NCBI GenBank assembly: GCA_032718565.1
Contig: JAVGVS010000687.1
Span: 57,501 to 121,500, forward strand
Direction: 5' to 3'
Source: Distichodus sexfasciatus
Lineage: Eukaryota > Chordata > Actinopteri > Characiformes > Distichodontidae
DNA length: 64,000 bases
The first letter of the stretch is position 1; the number at the start of each line of letters is the position of its first letter. Made by a program: the position numbers and the translations under genes. The notes beneath the pieces were generated by a model. It saw nothing but the letters and a program-made list of their open reading frames with translations. It did not search any database and was not told the origin of the DNA. Shown in pieces: positions 45,773-55,743 of this stretch.

Positions 45773-46304
45773 TTAATGCCATAAATATAATTTTGTCAGT
45801 TTACTTTGTGTTTAGGTACATCATTTATTTCCTTTCTTTTTATGACGTTAGTTTCCTTTGTAAGGTGAACTGTATTGCGTTCCGTGTTTCCTACGGACCA
45901 CTTTAAATAATGCAAAGGGTTAAGACAAACGTGTAAGGAGGTTAAGAGAAGCTGTAAGGACGTTAAAGAAGTCGTAAGTAAATTAAAATTAAGTTGTTAC
46001 AAAGTGGAAGGAAGCTGTAAAGAAGAGGAAAAAGTTAGAAAGTGGTGTTAAGTTTGTTTCCTAGCGGGAGGACTCATTCCCTCACGGCTACGTGCAGCCA
46101 GCGAGGTATGTTTAGTGGTGTTGGTTTTATTGTGTATTTGTTAACTTGTTTAAATGTTTATTTGTGACATTCTTTCTGTACATTTACGTAATGACAGTTT
46201 GACGGTGGATTTTATGATGGATCGGAGGAGAAGTGTAATCGAAGAATAAATCCATCTGTGACTGATGAACCGCGGTGTCGTGTATTACCTGGAGGGAGTG
46301 ATAG
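45773..46304 (+). repeat. 5' LTR of the BEL/Pao element
   Basis: It matches 52969-53504 across its length. The last 226 bases (46079-46304) differ from the right copy at a single position (46273 C versus 53473 A). An AATAAA signal lies at about 46244. Differences are concentrated in two patches, 45844-45932 and 46029-46078. Confidence 0.9.
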
Positions 46305-46858
46305 TCAAACTCGGACCTGCCCAGACTCACCCGACCTGTGCACATTCGACAGCTCGTCGAGACGGGAACACAGATAAGCCACTGTTTAGTGTAAAGGACG
46401 CATAGGTTCATAAAGTTTCGTGAAGAAGTCTATAAGTCAGACTCTAAAGTTTGTGGTCTGAAGGATGACACAAGAGTTGAAAACTACAAGAGACTGTGTA
46501 TAGCCTGGCAGCAACGGTGTTTCACATATATGAATGTGCAATTACGTAAATGGTGTAAGTGTGTGTTCAATTGAATAATTATAGTTGGCTTAGAAAGGGC
46601 AGAAATCACTTTTGTACACTTAAGCTGACATTTACATAGAATTTCACAGTTTGTATTTATGGTTCAGTGTCTTTCGCAAGTTCGGTGTGTGACAAGGTTA
46701 TAATAAGAGCTCTGATAAGTGTAATTCACTCTGTAATATTCCAGACGCTAATTTGAAGGACAGTGGTCTCAGTTAAGCCTGTTTATTTCAGTACTTGCAA
46801 TTATAATTGCTAATTACTTGTATCCTGCATGTGTACATGTAATTTCTAAATAATTAGA
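46305..46858 (+). other. Untranslated leader of the BEL/Pao element
   Basis: About 550 bases lie between the left LTR and the Gag-Pol ATG. The sequence right after the LTR ('tcaaactcggacctgccc') lacks the TGG start expected of a tRNA primer-binding site, so the priming tRNA cannot be named. No long frame is present. Confidence 0.6.
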
Positions 46859-49800
46859 ATGTCACATACAAGTAAGAAAACACAGGGTGCAGCAGCTGCC
46901 CTGGAAGAGGAGACAGAGCTAAATCAGACAGATGAGTTAAGTAATGTGCAAAGAGTAACAAGGCTTAAAGAGCCTCGCAGAAGTGAAAGAACTCGTATAT
47001 TAACAGAAAAGGGAAAGGAGTTTCAGAAAGAGAAACTTAAAGGGCTGTTGCTTCGCTTTGACAGCAAATATGAACACTGGAAAGCTCTGATTAAGGTAGC
47101 TAAAAGATCTGTGTTAAAACAGGATCCTAGTGACATCCTACAAGAACACATCATCGGTATTCAAAGGGCGTTATCTGAGTTGAACATTGCTTATGATGAT
47201 TACCGAAAAAATGATCGTCCAGCACATGATATGCGTCGCAAGATGGATAACTGCATCTCAATTACCAAGACTGTAGTGCAAAATTCTCAGTCTGAGATGC
47301 AGGGAACAGCGGAGGATTTGATTTGGCCAGATCATAGTTCTATGCTCTCATCCTCAACTTCCAGTGTTTCATCTGTTGCCTCGAATTGTTCTAAGGCTGC
47401 TTCCATTCGCTCTATTGTGTCCTCGGTTAAAAGGCAAGAAGCTGCTGCTGAATATGCAGCTACACAGGCTGTTTTGCAGATTATGGCTGAACAAGAGCGC
47501 CATCAAGAGAAACTGCAAAAACTTGAAACTGAAGAGAGCTTGATAATTGCAGACCAAAAGGCAGCTGCATTAGCACGCCGTCTTGAAGGAGAAAGGGAAG
47601 AAACTGAACGTAGGTTAGAAAGAGAGAAACAAGAGGCTGCTCTCTTAAAGAAACAGCAAGAAGAGAATGCTGCAAGAAGAAGGTCTGTAGAAAACCTAAA
47701 GAGAGAACTTGAGCGTTTGGAGGAATTGAAAAGGCTGAATGCCACCAAAGCAAGGATTCAAGTGTATGATGAAAATGAAATCAATCCAGCCCGAGAGATC
47801 ACGCCAACACTTGTGTTTCAAGATGACACAGGAGAGTTTGTGAAGGTCTTAGCTGAGGCTATATCAGCAAATAGGCTACCCATTCCAGAGCCCACAGTCT
47901 TTAGTGGTGATCCACTCAGGTTTAATCATTGGAAGTCATCCTTTCAAACACTAATTGAAAGGAAAAACATTCCAAGTTCAGAGAAAATATTCTTCCTGCA
48001 GAAGTATGTTGGGGGAGCAGCTAGAGAGGCTTTAGAAGGTTATTTTCTGATCGGTTCAGATGCTGCATATGCTGCCGCATGGGCACTGCTCAATGAACGA
48101 TATGGCCAGCCCTTTATGATTGCCAAAGCCTGCCGAGACAAATTACATGCATGGCCAAAAATATCATCAAGAGAGAGTGCTGACTTAAGGAAATTTGTGG
48201 ACTTTTTACGCAGTTGTGAATGTGCCATGCTGCACAATGAGAGTTTGCGTGTTCTTGATGATAGTATTGAAAATCAAAAACTGACAGCCAAGCTGCCTGA
48301 CTGGTTAAGCAGCAGATGGAATCGAAAGGCCACACAGTATCAGCTAGAGCATGGTAGGTTCCCAGACTTCAAGTACTTTGTAACATTCCTAACAATGGAG
48401 GCTAGTATTGCCTGCAACCCTATTACATCTTACTATGCTTTGCGGCAAGGTGAACCAGAAAGAACAAGGTCTAAACCTCAGAATGTAGTGACCTCTAAGA
48501 ACCAAGCTGCAAGTGCCAAGATCTTTACAACTAACACTACGGAGAACATAAGCACATGCATGTTTTGTAAGAAAGCAGGACATGTCTTACACAAGTGCCG
48601 CAGACTAACTGCAAGGCCAGTTGCTGACCGAGTCAAGTTCATTCAGAGGGAGAAACTATGCTTCGGCTGTTTGATTCCTGGCCATCAATCTAAGAGTTGC
48701 AGTAACCGGATGGTCTGCGACATCTGCTCAAAACGCCATCCCACATGCCTACATGAGGATCGCTCAAACCAAGAAGAATATAAGGGGACAACTTACGGTA
48801 AGGAAGGAAAGCCACAATCAACACAACCGCAAGACATCACTCAAGAAACCATATCCAACAGAGTTGTGCATGATGGCAAGAGTACGCAGACTTCAGCGAT
48901 AGTTCCGGTCTATGTGTCAGCGCCAAGTGATTCAAACAAAGAAGTTCTCGTCTATGCGCTGCTAGATTCGCAAAGCGACTCTTCATTCATTCTTGAGCAA
49001 GTAGCAGATGTTCTAGATGTTAACACAGAACAAGTAAAGTTGAAACTGTCTACAATGTCGACCAAGGGGACAATTGTACCGTGTAAAAGGCTCAAAGGCC
49101 TACAAATAAGAGGACTATTTTCTTCTAAGAAGATCACAGTGCCAACGGTTTACACTCGTGAATTCATCCCTGCTAATCGCACACACATTCCGACTCCAGA
49201 GACTGCAAAGGCATGGCCTCATTTGGAGCATCTTGCAGAGCACATCGCTCCACAGAAGGAATGTGAAATTGGTCTTCTGATCGGGTATAACTGCCCACAA
49301 GCACTAATGCCTAGAGAAGTTGTATGTGGTAATGAGAACCAACCCTTTGCACAGAAAACTGATTTAGGTTGGAGCATAGTGAGCTATGGTGATCCAGGTG
49401 AGTGCTACTGTGATGCAATTGGAGTAAGTCACCGCATCATTGTAAGGCAGGTGACCCCTGAACCCAAAGTAACAGGTAAGCTGAAGAGTGAAGTTCACTA
49501 TGTTTGCAAAACCAGAATCAAGGAAATGACTGTTCCAGAAGATGTAATTAAGGTGCTGGAATCCGACTTCAGTGAAAGACTCAGAGAAGAGGCAAATCTC
49601 TCTCAAGAAGATCTCCGGTTTTTGGCTAAGATGAAAGATGAAATTAAGCACAAGGATGATGGTCATTACGAAATGCCTCTGCCTTTTAAACAAGGCAGAC
49701 CATATCTACCAAATAACAAGCCATGTGCTGTTCAACGCCTCATGCGCCTGGAAAGGAAGCTCAAGAGAGATAAGAAATATCGGACAGACTACATGAACTT

Positions 49801-52800
49801 CATGAAAGACATTATCAGTCGTGGAGAAGCAGAAAGAGTCCCAGAAGAAGAGCTCGACAGCCAACCGGTCTGGTATATCCCCCACCACGGCGTATACTAC
49901 CCTCAAAAGCCAAAGAAAATACGTGTCGTCTTTGATTGTTCCGCAAGATTTCAAGACACATCATTGAATGACCACCTTCTTACGGGGCCAGAGCTCACAA
50001 ACACCTTGGTGGGAGTTCTTTGTAGATTTCGGAAGGGTCCAGTCGCTATTATGTGTGATGTGGAACGAATGTTTCACCAATTCTATGTAAGGCCTGAGGA
50101 CCAAGACTACTTAAGGTTCTTATGGTGGGAGAATGGTGATCTAGAGTCTCCGCCATCAGTTTTTCGAATGAAGGTCCATCTATTTGGAGCAGCTTCCTCA
50201 CCAGGTTGTGCCAATTTTGGATTTAAACATCTAGCCACGGAAGGTCAGGATCAATTTAGCCAAAGCACTGTTGAATTTATCCGAAGAAATTTCTATGTTG
50301 ATGATGGACTGGTGAGTGTAAGGTCTGATGCGGAGGCAGTCCAGCTAATCAAGGAAGCGAGAGAGCTCTGCAGTCTAGGCAAGCTTAGACTGCATAAGTT
50401 CATTTCGAACAGTAAGAAGGTATTGGACTCAATACCAAAGGAAGAGTGTGCGGACAGTGTCAAAGAGCTGGACATAGATTTAGGGGAGCCACTCTTGGAA
50501 AGAGCACTGGGGGTGCAATGGTGCGTATCCTCTGACGACTTTCAGTTCAGAGTTACTGTCAAGAAACACCCAATGACGAGAAGAGGAGTGCTATCCACAG
50601 TAGCTTCCATCTACGATCCTTTGGGTTTTGTAGCACCATTTGTCCTACGTGGAAAGTTGATCTTGCAACAGTTGTGTCGAGAGAAGGTTAATTGGGACGA
50701 GCCACTCTCAGAGGACCTCGGAGCACAGTGGCAATTGTGGCTACAAGATCTTCAAAACTTGTCTCGAGTTAGGATCAAAAGGTGCTACATGCCAGCAAAC
50801 TTCACAGGTGTCAAGCAGTGTGAGTTGCACCACTTCTCCGACGCAAGCGTTACAGGCTATGGAGAGTGTACTTATCTTAGAGTAGTGAACACCAGTAGCA
50901 ACGTTCATTGTTCGCTTGTCATGGGGAAAGCGCGTGTTGCCCCCACTAAGGTAACTACAGTTCCACGGCTTGAACTATCCGCAGCAGTAGTAGCTGCTAG
51001 GACAGGGGCTGTGCTAAAAAATGAGCTTGAAATAGACAACCTTCAAGAATATTATTGGACTGATTCGAAAATTGTTCTTGGATATATTAACAATGACGCC
51101 AGACGTTTTCATGTTTTTGTGGCAAACAGAATCCAAAAGATCAAGTCTACTACAGATGCCAGGCAATGGCATCATGTGCAATCCGAAGACAATCCAGCGG
51201 ATCATGCTTCGAGAGGTCTGTCAGCAGATCAGCTTGTTGCTTCAAATTGGTTCACTGGACCAGGCTTCCTATGGGAAAGGGAGCTACCCACAAGTGATGC
51301 TAAGGTGGGAGAGGTCAGTGATAATGATCCAGAGCTTAGAAAGGCCCAGGTGCTCAATACCAGTGCAAGGGTAAATAGAACATTGTTAGACCGCCTGACA
51401 AAATTTTCTGACTGGGAAAGAGCAGTCAAGGCTATTGCCCGTCTTAAACGTCATGTTAAGCGAGTCAAAGATCTTCAACTAAATGGACCTATGAGTGTAG
51501 AGGAAAGACGGGAAGCAGAACTTTTCATAATCAGATTGGTCCAAAGAGAATCATTCAGTAGTGAAATCAAGGATTCAGAGCAAAGAAGGGACATAAAATC
51601 TAAGGACAGAGCAAACAAGCTACACAAATTAAGTCCGTTTGTGGATGAGCAGGGTGTGTTGAGAGTGGGTGGACGCTTGACAAGATCGGGTCTTCATCCA
51701 CACGTTAAACATCCTGCTATTCTGCCAAGGACAGGCCATGTGTCTTCTTTACTGATCAAGCATCATCATGAGAAGGTACGGCATCAGGGAAGAGGTATGA
51801 CGGTAAATGAATTGCGATCCAATGGAATATGGGTCATAGGATGCAGCAGTGCGGTTGCCTCACACATCTACAAGTGCATCACATGCAGGAAGTATAGAAG
51901 GAACACACAGGATCCAAAGATGGCAGATTTGCCAGAGGACAGAATGGAAATGACACCTCCATTCACATATTGTGGCATAGATTGCTTTGGACCATTCTAT
52001 GTGAAGGATGCAAGAAAGGAACTGAAGAAGTATGGTCTTCTTTTCACTTGCATGTGCTCCAGAGCCATACATATCGAAATGCTGGATGACCTTAGTTCAG
52101 ATGCTTTCATCAATGCATTGCGTGCATTCATTGCAATACGTGGGAATGTAAGGCAGTTGAGATGTGATCAAGGCACCAACTTTGTGGGTGCAAAGGGAGA
52201 GTTCATGGACGCAATGAAGAACTTGGATCATGAACAGTTGACAGAATATGGATGCGAGTTTGTACTGAATCCCCCATCAGCAAGCCATATGGGTGGAATA
52301 TGGGAGAGACAAATAAGGACAATCAGAAGTGTTCTAACAGCAATCCTTGATCAGTCCGCCAAAAGACTTGATAGTGCTTCACTTAGAACCTTTCTGTATG
52401 AAGTGATGGCTATTATAAACAGCAGACCTCTGACAACAGAGCACTTAAATGATCCAACAAGTCTTGCACCACTCACACCAAATCACATTCTCCTGATGAA
52501 GTCTAGCATAATATCACCACCTCCTGGGCAGTTTGTGGGTCAAGATCTTTACCTACGTAAGAGATGGCGTCAGGTGCAGTTCTTGGCAAATGAGTTTTGG
52601 ATGAGGTGGAAAAGGGAGTATCTTCTTAATCTTCAGCAAAGACAGATATGGCAAAAGGATAAGAAGAACACCAAGGTTAATGACATTGTCATACTTAAAG
52701 AGGACAATGCTCCACGAAATCACTGGAGACTGGCGAAAGTCACAGAGGTGTATCCCAGCTCTGATGGAAGGGTCAGAAAGGTGAAGCTGTTGATTAGCGA

Positions 52801-52894
52801 CTCAACCTTAAACAAACAGGGAAAACGCACATCTAAGCCAGTTTATCTTGATAGGCCAGTGCAAAAATTAGTTCTACTGGTTGAAGCAGAATAG
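46859..52894 (+). CDS. BEL/Pao Gag-Pol polyprotein, intact
   Basis: An uninterrupted frame of 2011 codons. In order: a charged N-terminus; an Ala/Glu/Arg-rich coiled coil (about 200-300); the Pao-type Gag domain (about 340-460); two CX2CX4HX4C zinc knuckles starting at Cys567 and Cys601; an aspartic protease with 'ALLDSQSD' (Asp703); reverse transcriptase with 'RVVFDCSA' and the catalytic YVDD at 1146-1149; RNase H ('HHFSDAS', 'YYWTDSKIVLGYI'); an HHCC zinc domain ('CITCRKY'); and the integrase core with Asp1708, Asp1770 and Glu1816. It closes with the C-terminal domain usual in Pao integrases. All catalytic residues that I can check are present. The protease reads Asp-Ser-Gln rather than Asp-Thr/Ser-Gly; I recall this variant from Pao elements but cannot confirm it here. 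The product would form particles and copy and insert the element in the germline. Antisense frames inside it are shadows. Confidence 0.95.
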   Translation: MSHTSKKTQGAAAALEEETELNQTDELSNVQRVTRLKEPRRSERTRILTEKGKEFQKEKLKGLLLRFDSKYEHWKALIKVAKRSVLKQDPSDILQEHIIGIQRALSELNIAYDDYRKNDRPAHDMRRKMDNCISITKTVVQNSQSEMQGTAEDLIWPDHSSMLSSSTSSVSSVASNCSKAASIRSIVSSVKRQEAAAEYAATQAVLQIMAEQERHQEKLQKLETEESLIIADQKAAALARRLEGEREETERRLEREKQEAALLKKQQEENAARRRSVENLKRELERLEELKRLNATKARIQVYDENEINPAREITPTLVFQDDTGEFVKVLAEAISANRLPIPEPTVFSGDPLRFNHWKSSFQTLIERKNIPSSEKIFFLQKYVGGAAREALEGYFLIGSDAAYAAAWALLNERYGQPFMIAKACRDKLHAWPKISSRESADLRKFVDFLRSCECAMLHNESLRVLDDSIENQKLTAKLPDWLSSRWNRKATQYQLEHGRFPDFKYFVTFLTMEASIACNPITSYYALRQGEPERTRSKPQNVVTSKNQAASAKIFTTNTTENISTCMFCKKAGHVLHKCRRLTARPVADRVKFIQREKLCFGCLIPGHQSKSCSNRMVCDICSKRHPTCLHEDRSNQEEYKGTTYGKEGKPQSTQPQDITQETISNRVVHDGKSTQTSAIVPVYVSAPSDSNKEVLVYALLDSQSDSSFILEQVADVLDVNTEQVKLKLSTMSTKGTIVPCKRLKGLQIRGLFSSKKITVPTVYTREFIPANRTHIPTPETAKAWPHLEHLAEHIAPQKECEIGLLIGYNCPQALMPREVVCGNENQPFAQKTDLGWSIVSYGDPGECYCDAIGVSHRIIVRQVTPEPKVTGKLKSEVHYVCKTRIKEMTVPEDVIKVLESDFSERLREEANLSQEDLRFLAKMKDEIKHKDDGHYEMPLPFKQGRPYLPNNKPCAVQRLMRLERKLKRDKKYRTDYMNFMKDIISRGEAERVPEEELDSQPVWYIPHHGVYYPQKPKKIRVVFDCSARFQDTSLNDHLLTGPELTNTLVGVLCRFRKGPVAIMCDVERMFHQFYVRPEDQDYLRFLWWENGDLESPPSVFRMKVHLFGAASSPGCANFGFKHLATEGQDQFSQSTVEFIRRNFYVDDGLVSVRSDAEAVQLIKEARELCSLGKLRLHKFISNSKKVLDSIPKEECADSVKELDIDLGEPLLERALGVQWCVSSDDFQFRVTVKKHPMTRRGVLSTVASIYDPLGFVAPFVLRGKLILQQLCREKVNWDEPLSEDLGAQWQLWLQDLQNLSRVRIKRCYMPANFTGVKQCELHHFSDASVTGYGECTYLRVVNTSSNVHCSLVMGKARVAPTKVTTVPRLELSAAVVAARTGAVLKNELEIDNLQEYYWTDSKIVLGYINNDARRFHVFVANRIQKIKSTTDARQWHHVQSEDNPADHASRGLSADQLVASNWFTGPGFLWERELPTSDAKVGEVSDNDPELRKAQVLNTSARVNRTLLDRLTKFSDWERAVKAIARLKRHVKRVKDLQLNGPMSVEERREAELFIIRLVQRESFSSEIKDSEQRRDIKSKDRANKLHKLSPFVDEQGVLRVGGRLTRSGLHPHVKHPAILPRTGHVSSLLIKHHHEKVRHQGRGMTVNELRSNGIWVIGCSSAVASHIYKCITCRKYRRNTQDPKMADLPEDRMEMTPPFTYCGIDCFGPFYVKDARKELKKYGLLFTCMCSRAIHIEMLDDLSSDAFINALRAFIAIRGNVRQLRCDQGTNFVGAKGEFMDAMKNLDHEQLTEYGCEFVLNPPSASHMGGIWERQIRTIRSVLTAILDQSAKRLDSASLRTFLYEVMAIINSRPLTTEHLNDPTSLAPLTPNHILLMKSSIISPPPGQFVGQDLYLRKRWRQVQFLANEFWMRWKREYLLNLQQRQIWQKDKKNTKVNDIVILKEDNAPRNHWRLAKVTEVYPSSDGRVRKVKLLISDSTLNKQGKRTSKPVYLDRPVQKLVLLVEAE

Positions 52895-52968
52895 GCATGG
52901 TGTTGAACTGTTGTGTTACACTGTAATGAATGTTTATAAAATCTCAAAATTGAGATTTGGTGGGAGTT

Positions 52969-53504
52969 TAACTGCCATAAATATAATTTTGTCAGTTTAC
53001 TTTGTGTTTAGGTACATCATTTATTTCCTTTCTTTTTATGAACGTTGATTTCCTTTATGGGTCGGAACTATGTTACGTTCCGTGTTTCACACGGACACTT
53101 TAAGTAATGCAAGAAAGGGTTAAGACAAACGGGTAAGGAGGTTAAGAGAAGCTGTAAGGACGTTAAAGAAGTCGTAAGTAAATTAAAATTAAGTTGTTAC
53201 AAAGTGGAAGGAAGCTGTAAAGAAGAGGAAGAAGAAGTTGAGAAGTGGTGTTAAGTTTGTTTCTAAAGCGGACTCATTCCCTCACGGCTACGTGCAGCCA
53301 GCGAGGTATGTTTAGTGGTGTTGGTTTTATTGTGTATTTGTTAACTTGTTTAAATGTTTATTTGTGACATTCTTTCTGTACATTTACGTAATGACAGTTT
53401 GACGGTGGATTTTATGATGGATCGGAGGAGAAGTGTAATCGAAGAATAAATCCATCTGTGACTGATGAACCGAGGTGTCGTGTATTACCTGGAGGGAGTG
53501 ATAG
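52969..53504 (+). repeat. 3' LTR of the BEL/Pao element
   Basis: A second copy of the LTR, preceded by the purine-rich 'gagatttggtgggag' that can serve as the polypurine tract for plus-strand priming. It ends '...ggagggagtgata(g)' and is followed by the GATTTT duplication. Confidence 0.9.
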
Positions 53505-54015
53505 ATTTTGTGTGGTAGCCAGTTCTCAAACCTTAGATTTGCCAAAATTGCTTTTTACAGCGGAAATAAATGAAGACAGGCCCAAACAGACCGGTAAAAT
53601 CCCTGCACAAGGCGGATCTTCCTGATTGGTTGATTCCTCTGAATGTAAAAGTATGACGAATGGAGTTACGATTAATGAAAAGAACATATTAAAATACAGC
53701 TGCAATGATTGTGGTTCCGGCGGACAATCATAAAATCCAACTTAATCCCATTTATTACAAAGTCCATTTATGTGCACAACTGGGCAACATTACAGTAGCT
53801 TCATCACACCTAGCCCAGCAAACGAATTTTAAGAAGGTATCTTCTAAATAGCCTTTATGGTAAGCCTATTGTCCAGCCAACTTTTGTTTGAAAATGTAAA
53901 TAAAATCGTTTCTTAAACCTGGACTAAACATAGCAGCCACATTGTTCAAGCCTAAAGCCTCTGTCAGCACTGGGGGCTGACCACCCCTAAAGGTCAGATC
54001 CTAGAATCGCCCCTG

Positions 54016-54223
54016 TCCTCTACTGTTACAGTCTACTGTCACTTATACAGTACGCACAAATTTTGTTACTTGAGAAATCACCATCAAACTATTTCCACTA
54101 CGTAAAAAGTGCGTGTTCTGTCATTAAGTTCAGCGGTGTGTGTAGTCACTTCTCTTTCACATACACACATATACAGTATATACATACACACACACTGGCT
54201 ACAGTGGGCAGGTATTTATGGCG
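54016..54223. other. Short stretch with CA repeats
   Basis: CA/TATA-rich microsatellite at about 54160-54196, which borders the R5 repeat that follows. Confidence 0.5.
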
Positions 54224-54510
54224 CTGTGAGGACCTTTTTGTCCCCTAAAATAATTTTTAGGTGTTTTTTGGGCTTTGTGGGGACATTTGAGCAGTCTCCA
54301 TGAAGAACACTGATTTTATAGAAAATGTACATGTTTTATTTGAGAAACTGAAAGAGGTGAAAGAAGCGCTTTTGGTTATTGAGGTTAAGGTTAGGGTTAG
54401 GTGTAGAATTATATACATCTAGTCATTATGGGAGTCTGGAAAAACCTCACAAATATAGTAAGCAAAAAAGGGACTGTGTGTGTATGTGTGTGTGTGTATG
54501 TACGTGTGTG
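54224..54510 (-). repeat. CA-bordered dispersed repeat R5 (copy 3, inverted; core to 54468)
   Basis: 'aggacctttttgtcccctaa', 'gctttgtggggacatttgag', 'ggttaaggttagggttagg' and 'ctagtcattatgggagtct' are the reverse complements of the R5 blocks at 14208 and 43133. TG repeats follow at 54475-54510. Confidence 0.7.
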
Positions 54511-54889
54511 TTCCGGAGAATGACAAAGTCTGCAGCCCAAACAACCTCAACCTCCAGAATCTGAGATCTCCAGGGCAACCAGGGCAAGCTTAGAATACCA
54601 AACAGCGATTGGTCGTCCTCTTTTGTGTGACCAATTATAATTCAGCACATCGGCGGGCAGGGGGAAGTCACCTCTGACCCCGAGTGATAAACAAAACGTG
54701 AACTTTCACCACGCTTCTGAACAAAGACGTTATAGTTGGGAACTTCACTGAAAGAATAATACAAACATAAAGAGCCATACATTGTTGGTCATATGTTTTC
54801 AAGTGACTCGATCACCCCGAGTACATGATGATTTCTGCTTCGGGGTGAAGTTGGAGGGAGGGACTTGGTGAAGAGGGGAGGCGTTTTTG
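54511..54889. other. 5' flank of the potassium-channel gene
   Basis: Non-repetitive sequence of moderate GC content upstream of the TATA promoter. It may hold regulatory sites, but none is claimed. Confidence 0.4.
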
Positions 54890-54976
54890 GTCCAATGAGA
54901 AGAGGCAAATCTGTTAAAGTTTAGTGGAGGGTTTGTGATTGGAGCGTATATAAAAGCGGCGCTTATAGCAACTCTG
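54890..54976 (+). promoter_or_regulatory. kcnj13: TATA promoter predicted for the Kir7.1-type gene
   Basis: A TATA box 'gtatataaaag' sits at 54946-54956, with a direct CCAAT at 54892-54896 and an inverted one ('gattgg') at 54937-54942. Transcription would start near 54977. A splice donor about 100 bases later and the next good acceptor at 58787, just before the channel's first coding exon, tie the promoter to that gene. Mammalian KCNJ13 also has a non-coding first exon. The link is inferred from arrangement only. Confidence 0.5.
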
Positions 54977-55080
54977 GAAGGCTCAGATGGAGGAGACTTG
55001 AAGCATCTGTGGCATGAGTAGAAAAGCCACATCACCTTTGACTGCACAACTTTAGCGGCTGACGACTGAGCGTTTACAAG
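54977..55080 (+). other. kcnj13: Predicted non-coding exon 1 of the Kir7.1-type gene
   Basis: The exon would run from about 30 bases after the TATA box to the donor 'tttacaag/gtattt' (last base 55080). It contains two short upstream reading frames: 54987-55001 (4 codons plus stop) and 55014-55055 (13 codons plus stop, starting 'MSRKATSPL'). They could dampen translation of the channel if this exon is used. Confidence 0.45.
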
Positions 55081-55743
55081 GTATTTCAGATTTTCTGGTT
55101 GCATTTTTTTTTATTTGAGAAGCTTTAGCAGAAAAGTAATATCAATGTGAGAACAATAACATTGAACTAATATTGAATAGTGTGTGTTTGTGAGTCTCTT
55201 GTCACTGTGAGACGGGGGGGTGTCACATGAGGAACACGTATGGTACACACACACACACACTAATATTAGGTGTAATTACATATTCTAGTGGATTTATTCT
55301 AATTCGTATCGTATTGATGCATCTTCCCTAATATGACTATTTCAAATGATCGTGCAAAAATGGTGTTCTGCACATAAAATGAGTATTAATGTCTACATAA
55401 GCATTTTTACAGGAGAAATTGTGTGATTGCTGTGTGCTGAAAAAGTAGATGTTAAAGGGGTGTAGAGCCAGAAAACTGTAAATAAAATATAAATAAAGTA
55501 TAAATATTTAAATCCATATTACACATCAATCACAATAAAATAATGAGAAAAAAGAATATTAAAGAGAACAATATGATGAAATTCAGTATTTATACCATAA
55601 TTATAATGTAATAATACTATAATACATAAAGAGAACAGTATAAAAGTATGAAATATTTATAACATAATTTCACCACAATAATAAAAAGAAGAATAAAATG
55701 AAGAGAAGATGATAGAATGAAATAATAATAATAATAATAATAG
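55081..55743. other. Kir7.1-type gene intron 1, first part
   Basis: AT-rich sequence with a short CA run (55241-55260) and ATA repeats (55722-55741). Confidence 0.5.

Larger units (their letters stand above)
45773..53504 (+). mobile_element. Full-length BEL/Pao LTR retrotransposon
   Basis: The ~7.73-kb element has two LTRs (45773-46304 and 52969-53504), a leader, and one Gag-Pol frame on the plus strand. Domain order Gag, zinc knuckles, protease, reverse transcriptase, RNase H, integrase identifies BEL/Pao. The target duplication is GATTT or GATTTT: 'aaaacgatttt' lies before the left LTR and 'gattttgtgtgg' after the right. Because of the T run, the first LTR base is uncertain by one or two positions. 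No env-like frame follows pol. The intact frame and LTR similarity indicate a recent insertion. Confidence 0.93.
45710..54015 (+). mobile_element. hAT-like element H1 (copy A) split by the BEL retrotransposon
   Basis: The left part (45710-45772) starts 'caatggtgattttagac'. The right part (53505-54015) contains 'cctcaaaccttagatttgcc'-type sequence and ends 'gatcctagaatcgcccctg', whose reverse complement 'caggggcgattctaggatc' mirrors the left end. Copy B at 56392-56815 has the two parts directly joined. Without the retrotransposon, copy A would be about 575 bp. It encodes no transposase. Confidence 0.65.

Noticed and set aside
47369..52072. Antisense and other-frame open stretches of 60-110 codons within the BEL element
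   Set aside because: All are shadows of the 2011-codon Gag-Pol frame.
52895..52968. Possible env gene after pol
   Set aside because: Only about 75 bases separate the Gag-Pol stop from the right LTR, so there is no room for an envelope frame.
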